Source: CAZJFC01 sp964545245 (GTDB taxonomy: Bacteria; Pseudomonadota; Alphaproteobacteria; Rickettsiales; 21-14-0-20-44-7). Taken from it: DNA of 7,718 nucleotides. The position numbers and the translations under genes are program-made. The stretch covers positions 1-7,718 of the forward strand of contig CAZJFC010000076.1 of the NCBI GenBank assembly GCA_964545245.1, in the 5' to 3' direction. Below are positions 1 to 5,241 of the stretch, piece after piece (positions within the stretch are counted from its first letter, which is position 1; each line of letters begins with the position of its first letter). The notes under the pieces are model-generated. The model saw nothing but the letters and a program-made list of their open reading frames with translations. It was not told the DNA's origin and searched no databases.

Positions 1-13
1 TTTGCCCCCGTGC

Positions 14-27
14 GGCGCTCCTGCGCC
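14..27. repeat. Short hairpin with TCCT loop
   Basis: GGCGC (14-18), loop TCCT (19-22), GCGCC (23-27) is a perfect 5-bp stem. The loop is the same as in the two hairpins at 67-82 and 259-274 although the stem bases differ, which suggests a family keeping its fold rather than its sequence. It lies in a G+C-rich stretch with no gene. It could be chance in such sequence. Confidence 0.35.
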
Positions 28-66
28 TCCGATGGGCTGTTCGCTCCGCTCACGCCCAAGGCTGCG

Positions 67-82
67 CCGTTCTCCTGAACGG
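67..82. repeat. TCCT-loop palindrome, copy 1
   Basis: CCGTTC, loop TCCT, GAACGG: a perfect 6-bp stem with a 4-base loop. The 17-base word CCGTTCTCCTGAACGGC recurs identically at 259-275, while the sequences outside it differ, so the palindrome itself appears to be the repeated unit. Confidence 0.6.
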
Positions 83-120
83 CTTCTCAATTCTCCCCCA
101 TGTGGTGGCTCCTAAATCTT

Positions 121-244
121 CACCCCTCCCTGAGGGAGGGAACTATTTTCTTCTCCCCTCCCTGAGGGAGGGGATGGGGGAGGGTTAGGGGGAACCGCTT
201 CTACCGATTAACCCTCCTCCAACCTCCTCCCTCAGGGAGGAGGC
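121..244. repeat. REP/BIME-like cluster of three CCCTCC...GGAGGG palindromes
   Basis: Three near-perfect stems lie in a row: CCCTCCC-TGA-GGGAGGG (124-140), CCCCTCCC-TGA-GGGAGGGG (155-173) and CCTCCTCCC-TCA-GGGAGGAGG (223-243). The second, read on the minus strand, and the third, read on the plus strand, share a longer frame: a TAACCCTCC lead, then about 10 bases, then the palindrome. They are therefore an inverted pair, as in bacterial interspersed mosaic elements. The same design recurs at 3361-3439. These sit just past putA's 3' end and may protect or end its mRNA. That role is inferred from REP-like elements in general. Confidence 0.75.
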
Positions 245-258
245 TTTATGGGACTGAA

Positions 259-274
259 CCGTTCTCCTGAACGG
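259..274. repeat. TCCT-loop palindrome, copy 2
   Basis: This is an exact second copy of the CCGTTC-TCCT-GAACGG hairpin seen at 67-82. The two copies bracket the CCCTCC palindrome cluster in the same orientation, 192 bases apart. Confidence 0.6.
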
Positions 275-286
275 CACCCCCTACCT

Positions 287-339
287 GTCATCCTCGTAAT
301 TTTTGCCGAAACCTCAATGCCCATGGATTCCGGAATGAC
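287..339. repeat. GTCATCC...GGAATGAC bounded repeat
   Basis: GTCATCC (287-293) and GGAATGAC (332-339) form inverted ends around about 38 bases that include CCATGGATTCCGG. Elements starting GTCATCC or GTCATTCC and ending in the reverse complement are common dispersed intergenic repeats in proteobacteria. Related GTCAT-ended palindromes occur here at 5162-5183, 6221-6241 and 7661-7680. The inner part is not a clean hairpin, so this copy may be a degraded or recombined mosaic. Confidence 0.5.
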
Positions 340-409
340 GGTTTGCGGAGTTTGGCTCGCCCCCTTGCACTAAATCCCATCAACTATCAACCAACCACCA
401 TCAACCCAC

Positions 410-3334
410 TTACATCAACTCCATATTCCCACCAATCGCCGTAGTATTATTCGTCACCAGCTTCTCAGCACAAAACCGCCTCAAATAATCCTTCCCACCC
501 GCTTTTGGCCCCGTGCCGGAAAGCCCCATACCGCCAAAAGGCTGGCTTTCCACCACCGCGCCGATGGTCGTGCGGTTCACATAAACATTCCCCGCGCGGA
601 TTTTGCCCGAAATCGCCTTCACCCGCCCCATGATACGTGTTTGCAGGCCGAAGGTCAGCCCATAACCTGTCGAATTCACATCCTCAATAACGCGGTCAAT
701 ATCTTCATATTTAAACCTGATAACATGCAGCACCGGGCCGAAAACCTCGCGCTCAAGCTGCCGGATGGACTCGATCTCGAACAGATGCGGCGGCACAAAA
801 TTGCCATCAGCAGCCGCTTTACATCCATAAACCAGCCGCGCTTCTTTCTTCATTTTGCGAATATGCTGCTCCAGCCCTTTACGCGCTTCCGTATCAATCA
901 CCTCACCTACATCGGCGCTTAATTTTGCCGAATGCACAACCTCAAGCTCCCGCATCGCGCCCGCCAGCATATCTAATAAATCATCAGCAATATCGTCCTG
1001 CACATAACAAACCCGCAGCGCCGAGCACCTTTGCCCCGCCGAGCCGAAAGCCGACATGATGATATCATCCACGCTATGCTCAATAAGCGCTGTGCTGTCG
1101 ACTATCATACAATTCTGCCCGCCCGTTTCGGCGATGAACGGAATAATCGCCGGGTTATTCTCCGAAATCGCCGCCGCGATTGATTTTGCTGCTGCCGTTG
1201 AACCGGTGAAGCACACCCCGCTGATATCCGGGCTGGAAACCAGCGTATTGCCCACAACCTCACCGTCACCGAAAATTATCTGCAACGCATCTTCCGGCAC
1301 GCCCGCAAGGTGCATGATATTAAACGCATGCAGCGCGATTTTCGGCGTCTGCTCCGCCGGTTTTGCTATCACCGAATTACCCGCAACCAGCGCCGCGACA
1401 ATCTGCCCCGTATAGATCGCCAGCGGAAAATTCCACGGGCTGATGCACACAAAAACCCCGCGCGGCTCATAGCTTAAAACATTCTCCTCACCGGTTATCC
1501 CAACGGTTTTTTCCGCGCCCAATTGCTGCAATGCCTGCGCCGCATAATAACGGCAAAAATCCTGCGCCTCGCGGATTTCGGCAATTCCATCGGCCAATGT
1601 TTTGCGCCCTTCCTCCATCAAAAGTTTCAGCAGCTCAAACTTCCTTTCCTCATAAATATCGGCGATTTTCCTGATGACACCCGCGCGTTCCGCCAGCGCC
1701 ATATTTTTCCATTCCGTTTGCGCAAGCGCGGTTTTCACCGCTTTTTTGCATTCCTTCGCGGTGGAATCTCCAATCACCATATCCGGGATTATCGCCTCAT
1801 CCACCCCGCATTTGATTTCCTCAAGCTGCGCGAGATTACCGAGGTCATAACCTTTTGAATTCTCCCTGAGCGGGAAGATTTCCGCAGGTTTTGCCATTTC
1901 CTTCACGGGTTTATAGCCAAACGGCGAGGCAAGCGCCTCATCGAAATTCCCGCTGCCGAGCTGGTGCAGGAACGAAGTATTCGCGCCATTCTCAATCAAC
2001 CGCCTGATTAAATAAGCGAGCAATTCCTTCTGCTCACCCACCGGCGCATAGATACGGCATTTGATTTTCTCGCGCTGCATTATCCCGTCATAAATCTCAT
2101 TTCCCATGCCTTGCAGCTTCTGGAATTCATATGGGCTTTTGCCCGCCACGCTGATGATGGCGCAAATAGTGAGCAGATTATGCGTCGCGAATTGCGGATA
2201 GAAATTCTTGTCATTCGCGAGCATGAATTCCGCGCAGGCCATATAAGACAAATCCGTATGCGCCTTATGCGTGAACACCGGATAATCCGCCACGCCATCA
2301 GCCTGCGCCTTCTTGATTTCGCTGTCCCAATAAGCCCCCTTAACCAGCCGCACCGGGATGCGCTGCCCCTTATGCTCCGAAAGCTCGCGCAGGTAATTCA
2401 ACACATAAATCGCGCGTTTCTGGTAAGCCTGAACCGCCAGCCCAAGCCCGTCATAACGTAAATTGTCATCAAGGAACAACTCGGTGAAAACCAGCAATGA
2501 AAGGTCAAGCCTTCTTGCTTCTTCCGCGTCTATCGTCACCGCGACATTGCGTTGTTTCGCGGCAAGGATTATCTCACGAACGCGCGGCAGCAATTCTTCG
2601 GCGATCTGCTCATGTTTCAAAAGCTCATAACGCGGATGCAGCGCCGAGAGCTTCACTGAAATACTGTCATTTTCAAAAATTTCCCTGCCCGCATCACACT
2701 CGCGGACACCCTCAAGATAGGCTCCCAGATAGGCTTTTGCCTGCGCCGTGGTGCGCGCTCCCTCGCCCAGCATGTCATACGAGATCAAATATCCGCGCTT
2801 TTTTGCCTTCTCCGCGTTGCGCTGCGCGTCATCAATGCTTTCGCCCAGGATGAACTCACGGCTCATTATATTAAGCGCCGTTTTTACCGCCGTACTGGTA
2901 AGCAAATTCCCGCCCAGCTTCGCGCCGACATCCAGCGCCGCGCTTGCCGCCCGCATCAGGAAAGAACCCGCATGGTCATTCTTCCACGATTTAACGCTGC
3001 CCAGCCTGTCCTCGATCAACTCATGCGCGGTGTCGGAATCGGGGATACGCGGCAATGCTTCGGCAAGGCTCATGATGGCATAGCCCTGCTCGCTCTTGAG
3101 CGGATATTGCGCAAAAAGTTTTTGCACAAGATCCGGCTCGCGCTCCGCGAGTTTTTCAAGCACGATCTCCGCCTCATTGCGCGCCAGCCGGTCACGCCGC
3201 CTGAAACTGTCCAGATGCGGCGCAAGAACCTTTAACGCCTCATCCTCCCCAATAAACGCCTTGGCGCTTATATCCCTGATCTTCGAAAAATAATCCATCC
3301 CCACCAGTTTATTGCCAGAATCATAAAGATTCAA
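410..3334 (-). CDS. putA: Bifunctional proline dehydrogenase / L-glutamate gamma-semialdehyde dehydrogenase PutA
   Basis: PutA oxidises proline in two steps: an FAD proline dehydrogenase makes pyrroline-5-carboxylate, and an NAD+ aldehyde dehydrogenase converts its open form to glutamate. It is normally a peripheral membrane enzyme passing electrons to ubiquinone. The PRODH barrel covers about residues 180-465, with VTIDAEEA (267-274), VKGAYWDSE (331-339), YAPVGE (429-434) and RRLIENGANTSF (444-455). The aldehyde dehydrogenase half follows from about 510, with ISPWNFP (631-637), FTGST (709-713), catalytic base Glu736 in AETGG and nucleophile Cys770 in GQRCS. At 974 residues it is a short PutA. 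The N-terminus shows no ribbon-helix-helix DNA-binding domain, so it should not repress its own gene as E. coli PutA does. The 3334 start is TTG without a clear Shine-Dalgarno. An ATG at codon 13 (3298), preceded by GGTGGGG, may be the true start (962 aa). A weak -10-like TATAAC lies at 3347-3352. Function is very secure; the exact start is not. Confidence 0.96.
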   Translation of the reverse strand: MNLYDSGNKLVGMDYFSKIRDISAKAFIGEDEALKVLAPHLDSFRRRDRLARNEAEIVLEKLAEREPDLVQKLFAQYPLKSEQGYAIMSLAEALPRIPDSDTAHELIEDRLGSVKSWKNDHAGSFLMRAASAALDVGAKLGGNLLTSTAVKTALNIMSREFILGESIDDAQRNAEKAKKRGYLISYDMLGEGARTTAQAKAYLGAYLEGVRECDAGREIFENDSISVKLSALHPRYELLKHEQIAEELLPRVREIILAAKQRNVAVTIDAEEARRLDLSLLVFTELFLDDNLRYDGLGLAVQAYQKRAIYVLNYLRELSEHKGQRIPVRLVKGAYWDSEIKKAQADGVADYPVFTHKAHTDLSYMACAEFMLANDKNFYPQFATHNLLTICAIISVAGKSPYEFQKLQGMGNEIYDGIMQREKIKCRIYAPVGEQKELLAYLIRRLIENGANTSFLHQLGSGNFDEALASPFGYKPVKEMAKPAEIFPLRENSKGYDLGNLAQLEEIKCGVDEAIIPDMVIGDSTAKECKKAVKTALAQTEWKNMALAERAGVIRKIADIYEERKFELLKLLMEEGRKTLADGIAEIREAQDFCRYYAAQALQQLGAEKTVGITGEENVLSYEPRGVFVCISPWNFPLAIYTGQIVAALVAGNSVIAKPAEQTPKIALHAFNIMHLAGVPEDALQIIFGDGEVVGNTLVSSPDISGVCFTGSTAAAKSIAAAISENNPAIIPFIAETGGQNCMIVDSTALIEHSVDDIIMSAFGSAGQRCSALRVCYVQDDIADDLLDMLAGAMRELEVVHSAKLSADVGEVIDTEARKGLEQHIRKMKKEARLVYGCKAAADGNFVPPHLFEIESIRQLEREVFGPVLHVIRFKYEDIDRVIEDVNSTGYGLTFGLQTRIMGRVKAISGKIRAGNVYVNRTTIGAVVESQPFGGMGLSGTGPKAGGKDYLRRFCAEKLVTNNTTAIGGNMELM

Positions 3335-3360
3335 TTAACAGGGAAAGTTATAAGCAGAAC

Positions 3361-3439
3361 CACCTCACCCCAACCCTCTCCTGATAGGAGAGGGAGCTAC
3401 AGTACTCACCCCTCCTATCAGGAGGGGATGGGGGAGGTG
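3361..3439. repeat. Inverted pair of REP-like palindromes (BIME-like), also possible terminator of trmL
   Basis: Two stems lie back to back: CCCTCTCCT-GAT-AGGAGAGGG (3374-3394) and CCCCTCCT-ATC-AGGAGGGG (3409-3427). Outer arms CACCTC (3361-3366) and GAGGTG (3434-3439) pair too, so all 79 bases form one large imperfect palindrome. The stems differ in sequence but stay paired. The unit resembles the 121-244 cluster and the widespread proteobacterial repeats beginning CCTCACCC. It starts 4 bases beyond the trmL stop codon and ends upstream of putA, so it could terminate or stabilise the trmL transcript. There is no T-tract, so it is not a textbook intrinsic terminator. Confidence 0.8.
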
Positions 3440-3443
3440 CCCC

Positions 3444-3920
3444 CTAAAACCTAGCCCCTATCTGCCGCACCGCCTCATAAGCCACAACAGCAGCCGTATT
3501 CGCCAGATTGAGCGACCTCACATGCCCGCTGAACATCGGCAACTTAAACATGCGGTCAGAATATTCTTCATGGAACCGCGCCGGCAACCCCTTGCTTTCC
3601 GCCCCGAAAACCAGATACGCCCCTTGCGTGAAACCGGCCTCATAATGCAGCTTTTGCGCCTTGGTGCTAAGGAAAAACAGCGTTTCACGTGAAACGTTTT
3701 CCTTACTCAAAAACTCATCCCAGTTTTCATAAATTTTCAGCCTGACATACTGCCAATAATCCAGCCCCGCCCGCTTCACGGCCTTGTCGGAAAAATCAAT
3801 CAGCGTAGGTTTGATAATGATAAGCTCCGCATCCAGCGCCACGCAAGTACGCCCGATAGCCCCCGTATTCCAAGGAATCTCCGGCGAAACCAGCACGATT
3901 TTGAGCAATGGTTTGTTCAT
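3444..3920 (-). CDS. trmL: tRNA (cytidine(34)/uridine(34)-2'-O)-methyltransferase TrmL (SPOUT family)
   Basis: TrmL uses S-adenosylmethionine to 2'-O-methylate the wobble nucleotide of particular tRNA-Leu species in the cytoplasm. The 158-residue product matches the family length and is a minimal SPOUT (knotted) enzyme. Visible family blocks are PEIPWNTGAIGRTC (13-26, Asn18-Thr-Gly and Arg24), RAGLDYW (50-56), LVFGAESKGLPA (103-114) and KLPMFSGHVRSLNLANTAAVVAYE (126-149), the last two forming the cofactor-binding knot. E. coli TrmL, recalled from memory, has FGPETRGLPA and MNLSNAVSVVVYE in the same places. The start is ATG at 3920. No Shine-Dalgarno is visible, but an extended -10 lies 4 bases upstream. 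Residues 75-80 (NVSRET) are encoded by the parS-like palindrome. They fall where the E. coli protein seems about two residues shorter, so the site probably occupies a tolerant loop. The gene is divergent from the unknown gene at 3983 and separated from putA by repeats. Confidence 0.92.
   Translation of the reverse strand: MNKPLLKIVLVSPEIPWNTGAIGRTCVALDAELIIIKPTLIDFSDKAVKRAGLDYWQYVRLKIYENWDEFLSKENVSRETLFFLSTKAQKLHYEAGFTQGAYLVFGAESKGLPARFHEEYSDRMFKLPMFSGHVRSLNLANTAAVVAYEAVRQIGARF
3681..3696. other. parS-like centromere site (ParB/Spo0J binding palindrome) inside trmL
   Basis: CGTTTCACGTGAAACG is a perfect 16-bp palindrome. Its inner 14 bases, GTTTCACGTGAAAC, match the conserved chromosomal parS consensus TGTTTCACGTGAAACA exactly; only the outermost pair is C/G instead of T/A. 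On the minus strand it encodes V-S-R-E-T of TrmL, the same peptide that in-gene parS sites encode elsewhere when read in this frame. ParB binds such sites, spreads, and helps segregate the replication origin. parS sites usually lie in the origin-proximal part of the chromosome, so the window may be near oriC. Binding itself is inferred. Confidence 0.8.
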
Positions 3921-3982
3921 AATAATTTTAGCAATATATTAATTATAAGAATATACAATGGATTATCATTTACAGGATTCGT
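3921..3982. promoter_or_regulatory. AT-rich divergent promoter region
   Basis: These 62 bases separate the divergent starts of trmL (3920, minus) and the unknown gene at 3983 (plus). They are strikingly A+T-rich compared with the flanks. Minus strand: TGC-TAAAAT (3925-3933), an extended -10 only 4 bases from the trmL ATG, which would give a nearly leaderless mRNA. Plus strand: TACAAT (3954-3959, five of six to the -10 consensus) with no good -35. It is followed by AGGA (3974-3977) 5 bases before the ATG at 3983, a reasonable ribosome site. Promoter calls are by eye and tentative. Confidence 0.45.
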
Positions 3983-4456
3983 ATGGCAAACATGTTCTCA
4001 AAATCAGCTAAGGCAGGCAACTCCACTTCCAAGGGCGAAGAAACTGAAAAGCCCGCCAACAATATGTTTAGCAAATCACACAAACCCAAAATAGAAGATG
4101 AAGGTAAAAAACTTTCACCTGATGATTTTGTAAAAAACCAATTTCTCTATGGTAAGTGGGAGCAAGCCGGACAAGGCAGGCTACGTCAGGGCTTTGGTTC
4201 GAGTGATCCAAAACAAATTGAATTGGCGGCAAATGCTTATAGCAAAGCAATTGGCGAGCTAGATCAAGCTCTCATGGAAATTAATGGTGGCTTAGGCCGC
4301 TCTGGCCTTTCAGTATTAAGTGGCGCTTACCTTCAGGTGGATGCAATGTCGGAAACCTCATTAGACCTTATGCGGGCTTATTTAAGGCATAAAGACAGCC
4401 CCAATCTAACAGCAGCACTGGAAAGCGTTCTTGAACCAGGCGGACGAACTCATTAA
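3983..4456 (+). CDS. Hypothetical protein, 157 aa, with repeated MFSKS N-terminus
   Basis: I do not recognise this protein. About the first 45 residues are hydrophilic, rich in Lys, Ser, Glu and Asn, and probably disordered. They contain the word N-M-F-S-K-S twice (residues 3-8 and 27-32), suggesting a small internal duplication. From about residue 45 the sequence looks folded and mostly helical (FVKNQFLYGKWEQAG, then ELAANAYSKAIGELDQALMEI, then DLMRAYLRHK). There is no signal peptide, membrane span or known catalytic motif, so it is probably cytosolic. The ATG has AGGA 5 bases upstream. The next gene begins 5 bases after its stop, so the two are very likely co-transcribed and perhaps translationally coupled. 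The gene is more A+T-rich than putA or the thiolase, hinting at later acquisition. Confidence 0.75.
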   Translation: MANMFSKSAKAGNSTSKGEETEKPANNMFSKSHKPKIEDEGKKLSPDDFVKNQFLYGKWEQAGQGRLRQGFGSSDPKQIELAANAYSKAIGELDQALMEINGGLGRSGLSVLSGAYLQVDAMSETSLDLMRAYLRHKDSPNLTAALESVLEPGGRTH

Positions 4457-4461
4457 CTGTT

Positions 4462-4971
4462 ATGAAAAAAATTGTAATCAAAGAAGCTGTAGTTGTTGGG
4501 GTAGATATTACCTCTTATTTTCGCCACTTGATGCCTATTACGGAGTTCCTTGTTTCACATGGTTTCACCCCGTTATATGAATACAATGAAGCTGATATAG
4601 CCCCTGAGGAAATAGAGAAAAAACTACGCTCTATCGGCTGGAAAGGCTGGTACAATGAATACGCACGCACCCATAACAGCCATTTCATATTTACCACGAA
4701 AGAACCAATCCCCAAGAGTCTGATTGACAGGCATTTTATACTACCGGAGAGTATCAAAAATTACATAGACCCCGAAACTATGCTAGGTAGCTACCTGGGA
4801 GAAAATATCAGTGAAGATGACATTAACATTACCTGCGCCCTTTCTTTTTCTACCATCAACTCGCAAAGCCTTGAGCAGTCTAGTCATGACTGCATCGAGC
4901 AGTATGCAAAAAATTATAATGCAGGCATAAAACATGAAGTCGTAAAATTCCCTGATGGGAAAAAGCTATAG
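4462..4971 (+). CDS. Hypothetical protein, 169 aa, second gene of a two-gene unit
   Basis: The function is not recognised. It starts 5 bases after the stop of the preceding gene, without a clear ribosome site of its own, which favours translational coupling. The N-terminus (KKIVIKEAVVVGVD) reads like a beta strand. The middle has an acidic helix (EADIAPEEIEKKLRS) followed by an aromatic stretch WKGWYNEY (residues 53-60) and HFIFTTKEPIP. The C-terminus is KFPDGKKL. There is no signal peptide, membrane segment or recognised catalytic motif. Sampled lines give about 38-40% G+C, clearly below the flanking genes. Its stop lies only 2 bases from the stop of the convergent antitoxin-like gene. It could be an accessory or mobile-island gene; toxin or effector roles would be speculation. 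Confidence 0.75.
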   Translation: MKKIVIKEAVVVGVDITSYFRHLMPITEFLVSHGFTPLYEYNEADIAPEEIEKKLRSIGWKGWYNEYARTHNSHFIFTTKEPIPKSLIDRHFILPESIKNYIDPETMLGSYLGENISEDDINITCALSFSTINSQSLEQSSHDCIEQYAKNYNAGIKHEVVKFPDGKKL

Positions 4972-4973
4972 CC

Positions 4974-5138
4974 TTACCACTCCACAATTTCCCTGCCAAC
5001 CTCAAGGCCGCAATCAATTTCCTCATGGCGATTCTCAGGAGCAATCCCCGCAAGCAGTTCCTCAAGTTTATATTCCGGTTTAAAATCTTTCTCTGTCCTG
5101 GCTTCCCCATTTAAAATATCAGCCTTATTTCTTGCCAT
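4974..5138 (-). CDS. Small MazE/PemI-type antitoxin-like protein lacking the DNA-binding half (54 aa)
   Basis: The ATG at 5138 is preceded by AAGGAG with about 6 bases spacing, a strong ribosome site that supports real translation despite only 54 codons. The second half, roughly KLEELLAGIAPENRHEEID then VGREIVEW, closely resembles the C-terminal toxin-wrapping tail of MazE/PemI/ChpBI antitoxins (typically LDELLAGITPENLH-E-D...VG-E-W). The usual N-terminal AbrB-type swapped-hairpin DNA-binding domain is missing: residues 1-24 are a short charged lead, and an in-frame TAG lies five codons upstream of the ATG. No mazF-like toxin is seen downstream; that side is taken by the convergent unknown gene, 2 bases away. 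It may be a remnant of a toxin-antitoxin pair broken by repeat or IS insertion, or a minimal anti-toxin peptide. Family resemblance is from memory. Confidence 0.65.
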   Translation of the reverse strand: MARNKADILNGEARTEKDFKPEYKLEELLAGIAPENRHEEIDCGLEVGREIVEW

Positions 5139-5143
5139 TAAAA

Positions 5144-5149
5144 ACTCCT
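5144..5149 (-). promoter_or_regulatory. Shine-Dalgarno of the small antitoxin-like gene
   Basis: Read on the minus strand, AAGGAG (plus-strand CTCCTT) lies about 5-6 bases before the ATG at 5138. It is the strongest ribosome-binding site in the window and decides the start of this very short gene. Confidence 0.6.
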
Positions 5150-5161
5150 TCTATCGTTGTT

Positions 5162-5190
5162 GTCATCCCCGCCCTGCGCGGGGATCCGGA
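5162..5190. repeat. GTCAT palindrome on the left flank of the IS
   Basis: GTCAT is followed by CCCCGC (5167-5172), a 5-base loop, and GCGGGG (5178-5183), then ATCC. It is a 6-bp G+C stem of the GTCATnCCCGC dispersed-repeat type. A related element lies in inverted orientation at the other side of the insertion sequence (6221-6241). It lies directly upstream of the small antitoxin-like gene. Confidence 0.65.
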
Positions 5191-5199
5191 TGCCCCTAA

Positions 5200-5220
5200 A
5201 TTCACAAACGAAGTGCAACA
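5200..5220 (+). repeat. Left terminal inverted repeat of the IS30 element (IRL)
   Basis: It begins ATTCACA and ends GAAGTGCAACA, matching the reverse complement of 6194-6214 at 18 of 21 positions. TTCACA inside it (5201-5206) is five of six to a -35 box and could drive the transposase gene together with a -10-like TATATG (5226-5231) or TTATAT (5225-5230). Confidence 0.85.
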
Positions 5221-5239
5221 CCTGTTATATGAGGTGTTG
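5216..5239 (+). promoter_or_regulatory. Hairpin covering the transposase ribosome-binding site
   Basis: CAACACCT (5216-5223), loop GTTATATG (5224-5231), AGGTGTTG (5232-5239): a perfect 8-bp stem ending 2 bases before the transposase ATG at 5242. The likely Shine-Dalgarno GAGG (5231-5234) lies at the loop/stem edge, mostly paired. Transcripts entering from outside the IS would contain both arms and hide the start site. A transcript begun inside, around 5237, would lack the left arm. Such protection from read-through expression is known for IS10 and IS50; here it is inferred. Confidence 0.6.
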
Positions 5240-5241
5240 CT

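Larger units (their letters stand above)
1..409. other. Gene-free region downstream of putA, rich in palindromic repeats
   Basis: I find no convincing gene here on either strand. The stretch is the 3' flank of putA, which reads leftward and stops at 410. It is a mosaic of short palindromes of at least three types: hairpins with a TCCT loop (14-27, 67-82, 259-274), CCCTCCC/GGGAGGG palindromes (121-244), and a GTCATCC...GGAATGAC element (287-339). The last 40 bases before putA's stop are simple C/A-rich sequence with repeated CAACCA/CATCAAC words. No stem followed by a T-tract marks a canonical terminator for putA, although the palindromes could form stable stems in its transcript. Confidence 0.7.

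Noticed and set aside
641..3293. Several plus-strand open frames of 65-119 codons opposite putA
   Set aside because: They are antisense shadows of a very well conserved gene, with low-complexity or Arg/Cys-rich translations and no recognisable motifs.
4551..4568. Possible second parS: TGTTTCAC followed by ATGGTTTCAC in the 169-aa gene
   Set aside because: Only the left half-site matches. The second half is a direct rather than inverted copy, so there is no palindrome for a ParB dimer.
4880..5110. Minus-strand 76-codon frame across the end of the 169-aa gene
   Set aside because: It overlaps the antitoxin-like gene in another frame, has an implausible translation and no ribosome site. The 54-codon frame at 4974-5138 has both a ribosome site and family similarity.
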